The notes under the pieces are model-generated. The model searched no databases and was not told where the DNA came from. It saw only the letters and a program-made list of their open reading frames with translations. Of a stretch of DNA of 64,000 nucleotides, positions 9,132 through 18,174 are shown piece after piece. The DNA comes from Spirochaetales bacterium Spiro_10 (lineage in GTDB: Bacteria > Spirochaetota > Spirochaetia > Treponematales > Treponemataceae), in NCBI GenBank assembly GCA_001604405.1, contig LVBL01000008.1, forward strand, positions 62,001 to 126,000, read 5' to 3'. The stretch's first letter is position 1, and the number at the start of each line of letters is the position of its first letter. Made by a program: the position numbers and the translations under genes.

Positions 9132-10079
9132 CTACCCGTGCGGATGCGCCTGATGATACAGCCTCTGTATCCGCTCGGTGGTAACGTGCGTGTATCTCTG
9201 AGTGGTCGATATGCTTGCATGCCCGAGCATCTCCTGAACGGCGCGAATATCTGCACCGCGCGAGATGAGCGTCGTCGCGAACGAATGCCTGAGCGCATGA
9301 GGCGACACATGACCCGACACGCCGGCTTCGCCCGTATACCTCGAGAGGACAAACTGTATCCCCCGAATCGAAAGCCCGCTTCCGCGACGGGAGATGAACA
9401 CCCTCCCGCCCGAACGGTCGCGTTCCGCCGTCGCGGCGAGACAGCGTTCCCGGACGGGCAGCCACGCGGCAAGGGCCGCCTTCGCGGCCTTCGAAAGGAA
9501 CACGCGCCGTTCCTTGCCCCCCTTGCCGAGCACTATGGCCGACGAGCCCCGCTCGTCAAGGTCGCGGATTTTCATCGAAGCGATTTCCGACACGCGGCAG
9601 CCGGTTGAATACAGCGTCATAAGCAGGGCCGTATCGCGTTCAGGCCATAACGGGGAGGCCTGCGCGTCCGAACGGATTCCCTCTCCGGCAAGCGCGTCAG
9701 GGGAGACGGCCGGCAAGCCCGCGGGCGCCGAACAAAGGCGTTCGGCGTCCTCCGGGAAGAGAAAAGCCGGCAGTTTCTTCGCGGTTTTGAGGTTTCGTAC
9801 CTGGGATGCGGGATTGTCCCGCGTCAGAGCGAAGCGGATCGCGTACCGGTAAAAACCGCGAACCGACGCCAATATGCGGTTGACGCTCGACGGATCATAC
9901 CCGTTTTCGATCAGCGAGGCCACAAAAAGGCGTATGTCGGAAACGGTCGCCTCGAACGGGGTTTGCGTACAGAGGGAACAGAACAGGGTCAGGTCGCGAC
10001 GGTAACTCGAGACGGTTCTCGGCGAAAGGGCCCGAACCCCGGAAAGATACTCAAGATACTCCTCGCAAACCCGGTTCAT
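9132..10079 (-). CDS. xerC: Tyrosine recombinase XerC (CodV-type)
   Basis: The 315-residue site-specific recombinase resolves chromosome dimers. The start ATG at 10079 overlaps the topA stop (ATGA) behind AAGGGG. An upstream extension of the frame into topA is rejected. The N-terminal SAM-like DNA-binding domain begins EEYLEYLSGVRALSPRTVSS. Catalytic residues are visible: Arg in STGCRVSEIAS, Lys in GKGGKERR, HALRHSFATT, LGHASISTTQ, and Tyr in RYTHV. Its position before hslV-hslU matches CodV of Bacillus. A second Xer protein lies in the same operon, so C/D naming is by context. Confidence 0.9.
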   Translation of the reverse strand: MNRVCEEYLEYLSGVRALSPRTVSSYRRDLTLFCSLCTQTPFEATVSDIRLFVASLIENGYDPSSVNRILASVRGFYRYAIRFALTRDNPASQVRNLKTAKKLPAFLFPEDAERLCSAPAGLPAVSPDALAGEGIRSDAQASPLWPERDTALLMTLYSTGCRVSEIASMKIRDLDERGSSAIVLGKGGKERRVFLSKAAKAALAAWLPVRERCLAATAERDRSGGRVFISRRGSGLSIRGIQFVLSRYTGEAGVSGHVSPHALRHSFATTLISRGADIRAVQEMLGHASISTTQRYTHVTTERIQRLYHQAHPHG

Positions 10080-12229
10080 TCGTCCCCTTCCGCGTCGGAT
10101 TCCTGCACCGTAGCCACCTGGTCTTCCTGCGTATGCAGATAGTCGCATTCGGGATTGATGCACGACTTGAACGAGCCGTTTTTCTTGTCGTATTTCTCGA
10201 CGAGGAACTGGCCGCATTTCGGGCACGACGCGTTAATCGGTTTGAAGTGCGAGATGAAGTCGCATTCGGGGTAATTGGTGCACCCGTAAAATTCCTTTCC
10301 CCTTCCCTTCGTCCTTCTCGAGACGATCTCGCCGTCGCAGCCGGGACGCGGACACTTGGCGAGCGGTATCGAGCGGGTATTCCTGCACTCCGGGAAGCCC
10401 GAACAGGCCAGAAAGAAGCCGAAGCGGCCGAGCTTCTTGAGCATCGGCTTTCCGCACAACTCGCACACGTGGTCGGTCGTCTCGTCGAGACGGCCCTTCA
10501 TGCTGTCCAGGGTTTCCATGACCTCGTCGACACGGGCCTTGAACGGCTGGTAGAAGGTGCCGATCATGCTGGGCCATTCGACCTCGCCGTCCTCGACCCG
10601 GTCAAGGCCGCTTTCCACGCTCGCGGTAAAGTTGACGTCCACGACCGCCGGGAAATACCCGACGAGGATGTCGTTGATGATCCGTCCCAACTGTGTCGGG
10701 ACGAGCTGCTTGTTCGATCGCGTGATGTAATACCGGTCAAGGAGAACGGATATGATGGGCGCGTAAGTCGAGGGCCTTCCTATTCCCTTTTCTTCGAGCG
10801 TCTTGACGATCGACGCGTCGGTATAGCGAGCGGGTCCCTGCGTAAAGTGCTGCTCCGGATGGAACTCGCGTACCTCGATTTTTTCCCCGATTTTCAGCTC
10901 GGGAAGAGGTCTCTCCTTCTCTTCCTTCGAAGCCAGGGTCTTGATAACCTTGTAAAAGCCCTTTTCGAATACGCGCGTGCTCGACACGCGGAACAGGGCC
11001 TCACCCGCGCGGATGTCGACGCTGTAGGTCCTGCTCCTCGCGTTCGTCATCTGGCTCGAGACGAAACGCTCCCAGATGATGCTGTACAGCCGCAACTGGT
11101 CCCTCGTGAGGTGTTCCTTGAGGTATTCCGGGGTATAGCTTATGTACGTCGGCCTGATCGCCTCGTGCGCGTCCTGTGCCTTTTTTTCCACGGAGTACTC
11201 GTTCGGCTCCGGGGGAAGCTCCGCGGGGAATTTCTCGGTTATCCACTTGCGAACCTCTTCAAGGGCGACCGAGGATATGCGCACCGAGTCGGTACGCATG
11301 TAGGTTATCAGACCGATGCGCGTCGATCCGACGGCGACGCCCTCGTAGAGCTGTTGGGCTATCTGCATCGTCTTTTTGGAGGTAAAGCCAAGCCGGTTCG
11401 CGGCCATCTGCTGCAACTTGGACGTCGTGAAGGGCGCCTTCGGACGAATCGTTTTCTCCGTCGTCTTGATATCGGCGATCTCGCATTCCGACGAGGAGAT
11501 CGCCTCGATAATCTTTCTGACGCTCGTTTCGTCGCGGAGCGTCGGCTTGTCGTCCCGATACTGCACGAGTTGCGCGGTAAAGTCGGTCTTGCCTCTCCTG
11601 AAATCCGCCTCGAGCGTCCAGTATTCCTCCGGTATGAACGACTCCACTTCCGCCTCGCGCTCGCACACGAGACGCAGGGCGACCGACTGGACGCGCCCAG
11701 CGGAAAGACCGTTCTTGACCTTTTTCCACAAGAGCGGCGAGAGGTTGTATCCCACGAGCCGGTCGAGCACGCGACGTGCCTTTTGCGCGTTTACCTTCGA
11801 GTCGTCTATCTCGAGCGGATGCTGGACCGCGTCCTTTATGGCCTGCGGCGTGATCTCGTTGAACACGATCCGGTGGATCGGCACGCTGCATTTCGAGTTG
11901 ATCGAATTCCGGAGGTGCCAGGCGATCGCCTCGCCTTCGCGGTCATTATCGCTTGCCAGCAGGACTTCGCTCGATTTCTTCGCGTCGGACTGGAGCTCCT
12001 TGAGGAGTTTCGCCCGGCCCCGCACGGTGATGTATTCGGGCGCGAACCCTTCATCGACGTTGATGGCCATGCGCGATTTCGGCAAATCGATGAGATGTCC
12101 CATCGACGCCTTCACGAGAAATCCCTTGCCCAGGTATTTCTCGATGGTCTTCGCCTTTGCGGGAGACTCGACGATAACGAGCGTTTGCTTGATCGCCTTT
12201 TTTTTCGCGGCCGCGGTCTTGGTAGCCAT
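10076..12229 (-). CDS. topA: DNA topoisomerase I
   Basis: The 717-residue type IA topoisomerase relaxes negative supercoils. The TOPRIM domain starts at QTLVIVESPAKAKTIEKYLG with the acidic cluster SDNDREGEAIAWHL. The active-site tyrosine is in RIGLITYMRTDSVR. Three C-terminal four-cysteine zinc ribbons follow (CELCGKPM...CSGFPEC, CPRPGCDG...CTNYPEC, CPKCGQF...CINPECD), the third being somewhat diverged. It follows dprA after 56 bases and overlaps xerC by an ATGA, as part of the division/replication operon. Confidence 0.97.
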   Translation of the reverse strand: MATKTAAAKKKAIKQTLVIVESPAKAKTIEKYLGKGFLVKASMGHLIDLPKSRMAINVDEGFAPEYITVRGRAKLLKELQSDAKKSSEVLLASDNDREGEAIAWHLRNSINSKCSVPIHRIVFNEITPQAIKDAVQHPLEIDDSKVNAQKARRVLDRLVGYNLSPLLWKKVKNGLSAGRVQSVALRLVCEREAEVESFIPEEYWTLEADFRRGKTDFTAQLVQYRDDKPTLRDETSVRKIIEAISSSECEIADIKTTEKTIRPKAPFTTSKLQQMAANRLGFTSKKTMQIAQQLYEGVAVGSTRIGLITYMRTDSVRISSVALEEVRKWITEKFPAELPPEPNEYSVEKKAQDAHEAIRPTYISYTPEYLKEHLTRDQLRLYSIIWERFVSSQMTNARSRTYSVDIRAGEALFRVSSTRVFEKGFYKVIKTLASKEEKERPLPELKIGEKIEVREFHPEQHFTQGPARYTDASIVKTLEEKGIGRPSTYAPIISVLLDRYYITRSNKQLVPTQLGRIINDILVGYFPAVVDVNFTASVESGLDRVEDGEVEWPSMIGTFYQPFKARVDEVMETLDSMKGRLDETTDHVCELCGKPMLKKLGRFGFFLACSGFPECRNTRSIPLAKCPRPGCDGEIVSRRTKGRGKEFYGCTNYPECDFISHFKPINASCPKCGQFLVEKYDKKNGSFKSCINPECDYLHTQEDQVATVQESDAEGDE

Positions 12230-12285
12230 GCTTAGTACTCCTCAACGTTCCCGACGATATTCCCGGGACAACCCGTTTATTCCCG

Positions 12286-13206
12286 TCATAAACCCAAATC
12301 CGCCTGCGCGTATGCCCTGTTCCGCCGCCATGGCGCTTCAATGCGCCAATCGGAAACGACTTCGCAGGCGTTTCGTATCGACAAGGCGCCGTCCTCTCGA
12401 AGTCGGTCGGTTCCCCCGCCGCGAGCGGAGCCTGCCGTTGCCTCGACCACATAGAGGTCGCGGCCCTGCTCAAGCGCGAAATCCGCCGTAATGAGCGCTC
12501 CCGAACGCGCGGGCGCCTCGACCACGACGACCGATCGCGAGAGGCCCGAGATGATCCTGTTGCGTTGCGGAAACCGAAACGGCAACGGCTCGTCCCCGGG
12601 AGGGTACTCCCCGATAACGCAGCCCCCCGAATCGATCATGCGTCCGGCCAACAGGCTGTTGCATTTCGGGTATATCCGCTCAAGGCCGCACGCCAGCACG
12701 GCCACGGAGGGCGCGCCGCCGTCAAGGTTTCCCCTATGCGCGAAGGCGTCTACCCCCCGCGCGAGACCCGATACGACCGGTACGCCAAGCTCGGCGAATT
12801 CGCGGCCGAGACGCTCCGAGGCGATGGCGCCGTTTCCCGTGGGAGAACGGGTGCCTACCATCGCGACCATCGGACGCTCGGGATCCGGCAAGGCACCGCG
12901 CCAAAACACGGCAAACGGCGGATCGTGCAGTTCCCGCAACAGGGGCGGATAGTCGGAAGAAAACACGGAAACCATGCCGATCCGATACCGCTCCAGCATC
13001 CTCAACTGTTCTTCGACCCTTACCCTTACGGTATCCGCCCGCCAAAGCCCGGTTTTCACGGACCGTCTCACGATCAGCGAAATATCTTCTATAGAAAGTA
13101 CAGTAAGCGCTTCGATGTTGTCAAGTTTTTCGAAAAGTATCTCGCGTTCGCGTGCCGAAAGAAAGGACATGTTCGAGAGCGCGAGGACAAGCTCGTTATT
13201 CGCCAT
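12286..13206 (-). CDS. dprA: DNA-processing protein DprA (Smf)
   Basis: The 306-residue DprA/Smf family protein loads RecA on incoming single-stranded DNA in competent bacteria. The Rossmann-like core includes VAMVGTRSPTGNGAI, VVSGLARGVDAFAHRG, LACGLERIYPKCN, FPQRNRIISGLS and SGALITADFALEQGRD, the characteristic DprA motifs. The N-terminal part contains helix-hairpin-helix-like sequence (LSNMSFLSAREREILFEKLD). The start overlaps the end of the upstream TPR gene by 11 bases. Spirochaetes keep dprA next to topA, and whether natural competence exists here is unknown. Confidence 0.93.
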   Translation of the reverse strand: MANNELVLALSNMSFLSAREREILFEKLDNIEALTVLSIEDISLIVRRSVKTGLWRADTVRVRVEEQLRMLERYRIGMVSVFSSDYPPLLRELHDPPFAVFWRGALPDPERPMVAMVGTRSPTGNGAIASERLGREFAELGVPVVSGLARGVDAFAHRGNLDGGAPSVAVLACGLERIYPKCNSLLAGRMIDSGGCVIGEYPPGDEPLPFRFPQRNRIISGLSRSVVVVEAPARSGALITADFALEQGRDLYVVEATAGSARGGGTDRLREDGALSIRNACEVVSDWRIEAPWRRNRAYAQADLGL

Positions 13207-13930
13207 ACGCGTGTTCGAGCACGAATGCCCTGTTTTCCCGTGCGGATTGCAGCTTGTTTCCGTCTTTCGTCAGCGTGACGATCGTGTCATAGAGGGAAAC
13301 GGCCTCCTCGGCCTTTCCGGCCATGAAATACGCCCGCGCGAGCACAAACATCGCGTCCACGTTCTTTTTTTCCACTTCCAGGGCGGTAGTCAGATGGCGA
13401 ATCGCCTGCTCGGGTTTTTCCATCTCGAAGACATACAGGACGGACACCCCATACAGGGCGCGCACGTACCGGGGCTCAAGCTCTATCGCGCGAAGATAGG
13501 CGGATTCCGCAAGGTCAAGGTACCGCGCCCTCTCGGCCGCGCTTCCCGTCGCGCCGAAATCAAGCGAGGCCTTCGCAAGATAGCCCGCGCACACGCCGAC
13601 GTAGTAATACAGGTTCTGGTTCGCGGGATAATACTGTACGGCCATCCTGAAGTTTTCCAGGGCCTTTGCGTACATCCCGTTGTCAAGGTAGCGAATAGCG
13701 AGCAATCTGTACCACATGCCCGTCCTGATATCGGCGTTCAAAACGTCCTCGACGCGTTTTTGGTACTTTGCGATCGCCTCCTCGAGTTCCTTGACGGTCG
13801 TCGGGTTGTCGACGCCCTCCTCGAGGGCCTGCATCCTTCGTATGTAGTTCGTGTTTGGTCCGCAAGAAACCGAGACGGCCGCGACAAGAGCGACCAGTAC
13901 GCATAGCGGAATATGGCGAGCGCGCATCAT
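13196..13930 (-). CDS. TPR-repeat lipoprotein of the division operon
   Basis: The 244-residue protein starts with a signal sequence (LCVLVALVAAVSVSC) ending in a lipobox-like cysteine at about 23, so an envelope-anchored lipoprotein is likely. The rest is tetratricopeptide repeats: GMWYRLLAIRYLDNGMYAKA, YLDLAESAYLRAIELEPRY, AIRHLTTALEVEKKNVDAMF and ARAYFMAGKAEEAVSLYDTI. TPR arrays usually mediate protein contacts. A TPR protein occupies the same slot near ftsZ in Borrelia and Treponema, suggesting a role in envelope or division, but the specific function is not known. Confidence 0.8.
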   Translation of the reverse strand: MMRARHIPLCVLVALVAAVSVSCGPNTNYIRRMQALEEGVDNPTTVKELEEAIAKYQKRVEDVLNADIRTGMWYRLLAIRYLDNGMYAKALENFRMAVQYYPANQNLYYYVGVCAGYLAKASLDFGATGSAAERARYLDLAESAYLRAIELEPRYVRALYGVSVLYVFEMEKPEQAIRHLTTALEVEKKNVDAMFVLARAYFMAGKAEEAVSLYDTIVTLTKDGNKLQSARENRAFVLEHAYGE

Positions 13931-13958
13931 GCGATTTACCCCCTCTACAACCTATGAG

Positions 13959-14852
13959 CTAGATTTCGTCCCCTGCCCCGAAGTTATCGAAGCAATCCGC
14001 GTGATACAGCTGAAGGGCCGACGACTCGACGTGGGTATACACCTGCGTCGTTGAAACGTCCGAGTGCCCGAGTAGTTCCTGTACGCTTCGAAGGTCCGCG
14101 CCCCCCGACAGAAGATGGGTCGCGAAGGAGTGGCGCAGGGTATGAACCTTCGCGACGATGCCAGCCGAAAGCACGAGTTCGTTGAAGCGCTTCCACATCC
14201 CCTTTCTCGAAAGCCTTGCGCCCCGGCAGTTGATGAATACGGCGCGCGAGTTTTTTTTGCCCAGGAGCGCGGGTCTCGCCTCCTCAAGGTACCTTCGCAA
14301 CCATCCGAGAGCCGTGTCGCCGAAGGGAACGAGCCGCTCCTTGTTACCCTTCCCGACGACCTTGAGGACCCGCTCCTGCGGGTGGATGTCGTCCAGAGAA
14401 AGGCCGACGGCCTCGCTGATCCGAAGGCCGCAGGAATACACCAATTCGAAGAGCGAGCGGTCCCGGAGCCCGCCGGGGGTATCCAGGGAGATTGAATCGA
14501 GAAGCCGGTCGATTTGTTCGGGAGAGAGCACGCGCGGCAAGGTACGCTCGCGGGCGGGGCTCTCGAGCGAATCGGCGGGATTGTCGGTCCGTACGCGTTC
14601 GAGCACGAGAAAACGGAAAAATGAGCGGAGGGCGGCGGATTCGCGCGCGAGCGTCTTTCCGGAGATTCCGTCGTCGAAACGCCCGAGGATATAGTCGACG
14701 CAGTCGTCCGAATCGGCGCGTTCCGGCGTCGATCCGCGGCTGTCAAGCCACGCCACGAACGAACCGACGGTCCTCGCGTAGGTTTCAGCCGTCAGGCGCG
14801 CGCGGGCCTCGGCGGTAACGAGATAGGCGTAAAAGGCCTTCCCGTAGTCCAC
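13959..14852 (-). CDS. xerD: Tyrosine recombinase XerD-like
   Basis: This is a second complete Xer-family recombinase. Catalytic residues are seen in YSCGLRISEAVGL, GKGNKERL, VHTLRHSFATHL, LLGHSDVSTTQ and VYTHVESS. The best start is GTG at 14852, 2 bases after the ftsZ stop, giving 297 residues (VDYGKAFYAYLVTAEARARL), the usual XerD length. The longer open frame running back into ftsZ is not expected to be coding. Together with XerC it should act at a dif site to resolve dimers. I did not find dif in this window. Confidence 0.88.
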   Translation of the reverse strand: MDYGKAFYAYLVTAEARARLTAETYARTVGSFVAWLDSRGSTPERADSDDCVDYILGRFDDGISGKTLARESAALRSFFRFLVLERVRTDNPADSLESPARERTLPRVLSPEQIDRLLDSISLDTPGGLRDRSLFELVYSCGLRISEAVGLSLDDIHPQERVLKVVGKGNKERLVPFGDTALGWLRRYLEEARPALLGKKNSRAVFINCRGARLSRKGMWKRFNELVLSAGIVAKVHTLRHSFATHLLSGGADLRSVQELLGHSDVSTTQVYTHVESSALQLYHADCFDNFGAGDEI

Positions 14853-14854
14853 GT

Positions 14855-16075
14855 TCAGTTCTGGGCCTTTTGCTGCTGAAGCCGCACGACGGTCGGGGTA
14901 TCGAGATCGTCGCGCGCCGCCGGCACCTGCACCGAGACCGCGGCCTGCGTCGCCGACCCGCTTCTCGTGCCCAATCCTCCGGGAGTCTTGAGCGTGTGGT
15001 CGTTCAGCTGTTTCCATTCGGAACCGGTCATGAAATCCCCGCTGTCTCCGGACCGCTGACGGTCAGCGGAAAAGGGATTGATCGCGGAACGGTCCATGGT
15101 CACCTGGTAGTTGCTCGTCACGAAGCCGGTCGCGATGACGGTTACGCTGACCCTGTCGCCCAAAGATGTATCCGTTGCGGTGCCGTAGATGATGAGCGCG
15201 TCCGGATCCGCGTTGGCCGTGACGATCTTCACGATCTCCTCTATCTCGACGAGCGTCAGGTCGTCGCTTCCCGTCACGTTGATGAGTATGTGGTTCGCGC
15301 CCTCGATGTGGGAGTCCTCGAGAAGGGGATTGTTGATCGCGTTCGTCGCCGCGTCGACGGCGCGGTTGTCGCCCTCGCCCGTCCCGATCCCCATTATGGC
15401 GTCGCCCTGGCCCTCCATCGTCGTTTTCACGTCCGCGAAGTCTATGTTGATGATCCCGGGTATCGTTATGAGGTCCGAAATGCCCTGCACTGCCTGGCGC
15501 AACACGTCGTCGGCCATGATGAACGCCTGCTTGATGGGAGTTCGGCGGTCGACAAGCTTCAGGAGATGCTGGTTCGGTATGACGATGAGGGTATCGACGG
15601 ATTTCCGGAGGCGTTCGATTCCCTCCTCGGCGAGGCGGAGCTTCACCTTTCCCTCAAAGTCGAAGGGTTTCGTCACCACCCCGACGGTAAGCGCGCCCTG
15701 TTCGCGCGCGATCTGCGCGATGACGGGCACGGCGCCCGTTCCGGTTCCGCCTCCCATTCCGGCGGTCACGAAGACCATGTCGGCGCCGCGAATCGCGTTG
15801 GCTATCGCCTCCGTGTCCTCGATTGCCGCCTTCTCGCCGATCTCGGGCTTGCCGCCGGCGCCGAGTCCGCCGGTCAGCTTCGAGCCGATGGCGAGCTTTA
15901 TGGGGGCGTTCGAATAATTCAGCGCCTGCTGGTCCGTATTGGCCACTATGAAATCGACGTTCTTAAGGCCGCACGCCATCATGCGGTTTACCGCGTTGGA
16001 TCCGCCGCCGCCCGTGCCGACTACCTTGATTACCGTGGGACATATTTCCTTGTGTTGCATTACTTCAAAGTTCAT
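14855..16075 (-). CDS. ftsZ: Cell division protein FtsZ
   Basis: The 406-residue tubulin-like GTPase polymerises into the division ring. The GTP-binding signature GGGTGTG is at 108-114 with [15 protein letters not shown] near the N-terminus. The T7 synergy loop [11 protein letters not shown] is intact. A disordered linker ends in [12 protein letters not shown], the conserved peptide that docks FtsA and other partners. The ATG has a strong GGGAGGGG ribosome site. It lies downstream of ftsA with a 54-base gap. Confidence 0.98.
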   Translation of the reverse strand: MNFEVMQHKEICPTVIKVVGTGGGGSNAVNRMMACGLKNVDFIVANTDQQALNYSNAPIKLAIGSKLTGGLGAGGKPEIGEKAAIEDTEAIANAIRGADMVFVTAGMGGGTGTGAVPVIAQIAREQGALTVGVVTKPFDFEGKVKLRLAEEGIERLRKSVDTLIVIPNQHLLKLVDRRTPIKQAFIMADDVLRQAVQGISDLITIPGIINIDFADVKTTMEGQGDAIMGIGTGEGDNRAVDAATNAINNPLLEDSHIEGANHILINVTGSDDLTLVEIEEIVKIVTANADPDALIIYGTATDTSLGDRVSVTVIATGFVTSNYQVTMDRSAINPFSADRQRSGDSGDFMTGSEWKQLNDHTLKTPGGLGTRSGSATQAAVSVQVPAARDDLDTPTVVRLQQQKAQN

Positions 16076-16129
16076 GAGTTTTCCCCTCCCAGAAAAAACG
16101 TACCGACATCGTATATGGTATCGCGCCTG

Positions 16130-17371
16130 TCAGAAAAATTCCTTGAGCCACCCGCGAATGCGGCCGATTACCGGCCGCGAGAGCGAGTCCGCGGAGCCCG
16201 ACTCGGGCACGGCGGCGCTGCGATGCTCCCATGCGGACAGGACGAGTCCCAGTACGGTCGCGTAATCGGGGCTTCTGTATTCCCCGGTCAAACCGCCGAA
16301 ATTACCGGGTATGCCGATGCGGACGGCTTGCGTGTTGAAGACCTCCGACGCGAGCTCGACGACGCCGGGCAGGAGGGCTCCCCCGCCGGTTATGACGACG
16401 TTCCCGGAAAGCTGCCTCGTTTTTCTGACGGACTGGATGCGCTCGTTGGCCATCGAGAAGATCTCCGCCATGCGCGGCTGTATGATCTCCGAAATCTCGG
16501 TCCGAGGGATTACGACGGGTGGACGGCCTCCCACGCCGGGGAGGATAACCTCCTCGTTCTCCTCGATAAGCGGCAGCCAGCAGCAACCGGTGTCAAGCTT
16601 GATCCGTTCCGCCGTCTCGACGGAGATTCCCTTCACGATGGAGATGTCGTTCGTTACCTGTATTCCGCCGACGGGCAAAACGGCCGTCAGCAAGGGGGCG
16701 CCGTCGGCCATGACGATGACGTCCGTCGTTCCGCCGCCGAGGTCGATGAGGATGGAGCCGAGATCGCGTTCTTCCTCGGTCATGACCGATTTCACGGCTG
16801 CGAGCGAGTGAAGCATGTATTCGTCGACGGTGAGCGCCGAGCGGTTGACGCATTTGACCATGTTCTGGACGGAGGTTACCGATCCGGTAATGATGTGAAC
16901 CTCTGATTCCAGGCGGACCCCGATCATGTTCCGGGGATCCTTTACGCCCCGCTGCTCGTCGACGATGTACGACTGAGGTATGACGTGGAGGACCTGCCTG
17001 TCCATGGGGATAACGACGGCCTTGGCGGCGTCGATGACGCGATTGATGTCGTCCTGGCCTATTTCACGATTGTCCCGGCCTTTGCCGGTCACGGCGACGA
17101 CGCCGCGAGAGTTGATCCCGTCGATATGGGTTCCGCCGATGCCAATCATGCACCGGGAAACCTCGATGCCCGACATCATCTCCGCGGCCTCGACGGCCTG
17201 AGAGATGGCGCGCACGGTGTTCTCGATATTCACGACGACGCCCTTCCGGAGGCCGTTCGAGGGGCTTGTTCCTACGCCGGTGATCTGCAGCACGCCGTTC
17301 TCGGATATCTCCCCGATCACGGCGCGAATCCTGCTGGTGCCTATATCGAGACCAACGACGGCATCACTCAA
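16130..17371 (-). CDS. ftsA: Cell division protein FtsA
   Basis: The 413-residue actin-like ATPase anchors FtsZ to the membrane. Phosphate-binding segments are VVGLDIGTSRIRAVIGEI at the N-terminus and SILIDLGGGTTDVIVMADG in the second half. The SHS2/1C domain lies between them. The C-terminal stretch IRGWLKEFF is the amphipathic membrane-targeting helix. The start overlaps the ftsQ stop (ATGA), showing tight coupling in ftsQ-ftsA-ftsZ. Confidence 0.97.
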   Translation of the reverse strand: MSDAVVGLDIGTSRIRAVIGEISENGVLQITGVGTSPSNGLRKGVVVNIENTVRAISQAVEAAEMMSGIEVSRCMIGIGGTHIDGINSRGVVAVTGKGRDNREIGQDDINRVIDAAKAVVIPMDRQVLHVIPQSYIVDEQRGVKDPRNMIGVRLESEVHIITGSVTSVQNMVKCVNRSALTVDEYMLHSLAAVKSVMTEEERDLGSILIDLGGGTTDVIVMADGAPLLTAVLPVGGIQVTNDISIVKGISVETAERIKLDTGCCWLPLIEENEEVILPGVGGRPPVVIPRTEISEIIQPRMAEIFSMANERIQSVRKTRQLSGNVVITGGGALLPGVVELASEVFNTQAVRIGIPGNFGGLTGEYRSPDYATVLGLVLSAWEHRSAAVPESGSADSLSRPVIGRIRGWLKEFF

Positions 17372-18174
17372 AGCGCGTCCCCCCTTACCCGGTACGCCAC
17401 CGTTCCCGCGCGAATGTCGATTTCCTCGACGTCCAGCGCCAGGTCGTTCACGACGTCCAATACCAGCATCATATACTGTAATGCGTCTTCGTTCAACGCC
17501 TTGTCGGTCCTGACCCGCACCGGGGTATGCACGGGGAATACCACGAGATCGTATCCCCCATAGGTTTTTTGCTCGATTTTTATCTCCGAAACCGACGAAA
17601 GAAGGGGCGAATTCCTGGTTTCCATATCGGCGAGGGATGCAAGCAGGGGTTTCAATTGCGCGTGAAGCTTCATTCCGGGAACGACGCTCTCGAACTGTAT
17701 GCCGGTGATGAGCGGCAGATTCGATCCGTGCGGGATCTCCCCTACCTTGAATGCCACGCCGTTCGCGTCGATCTGCACCGGTATGGTCCGGTTGCCGACG
17801 GTTCCGAGGGCGACCGCCACGGGAGTGCGTTCCACCACGGAGATGACGACGCGGTCCGGGAATTTTTTCTCGATCATCACGGATTCAAACAGGGGGTTCA
17901 TCGCGAGGCGGCCGGCGGTACCGGCAGTATCGAAGGAAAACCATTTCTCGTGTCCGGTTACTCCGGCCATGGCGCACAGCTCGTCGTAACCGACGGACGG
18001 GGCGCCCGTCACGGTCACGCGAACGAACGAGGTCGCCGGCACAACGAGAAGGTAAAAGGCGAATTCCGCGAGAAGGAACAGCGAAAGGACGGCGACGAGT
18101 ACCTTGAGCGCCACCGGCTTCCAGTCGCCCGTACCGGCGGCCGAAGCCTCGTCGACATAGATCATTTCAGACAT
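17368..18174 (-). CDS. ftsQ: Cell division protein FtsQ/DivIB
   Basis: The 268-residue bitopic protein has one transmembrane helix (LKVLVAVLSLFLLAEFAFYL, about 24-43) followed by a POTRA domain (FVRVTVTGAPSVGYDELCAM) and a beta domain (NPLFESVMIEKKFPDRVVIS and VVERTPVAVAL). FtsQ/DivIB forms the periplasmic scaffold with FtsL and FtsB that activates septal peptidoglycan synthesis. Sequence conservation in the family is low, but topology, the ERTPVA motif and position between ftsW and ftsA are typical. Confidence 0.9.
   Translation of the reverse strand: MSEMIYVDEASAAGTGDWKPVALKVLVAVLSLFLLAEFAFYLLVVPATSFVRVTVTGAPSVGYDELCAMAGVTGHEKWFSFDTAGTAGRLAMNPLFESVMIEKKFPDRVVISVVERTPVAVALGTVGNRTIPVQIDANGVAFKVGEIPHGSNLPLITGIQFESVVPGMKLHAQLKPLLASLADMETRNSPLLSSVSEIKIEQKTYGGYDLVVFPVHTPVRVRTDKALNEDALQYMMLVLDVVNDLALDVEEIDIRAGTVAYRVRGDAL

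Noticed and set aside
7518-9608. 696-codon plus-strand frame across hslU, hslV and xerC
   Set aside because: It spans three well-supported minus-strand genes and their junctions; its composition (Ser/Arg-rich) is that of a shadow frame.
10133-12235. 700-codon open frame on the plus strand across topA
   Set aside because: It is antisense to the clearly conserved topA. Such long frames arise from the strong third-position G/C bias; its translation shows no family motif.
9132-14852. Two tyrosine recombinases as evidence for a mobile element or integron
   Set aside because: Both are Xer-length, embedded in overlapping housekeeping operon genes, and there are no attachment repeats, transposases or composition change.
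14870-16906. 678-codon plus-strand frame across ftsZ and ftsA
   Set aside because: Antisense to two unmistakable division genes; no start signals or recognisable domain.
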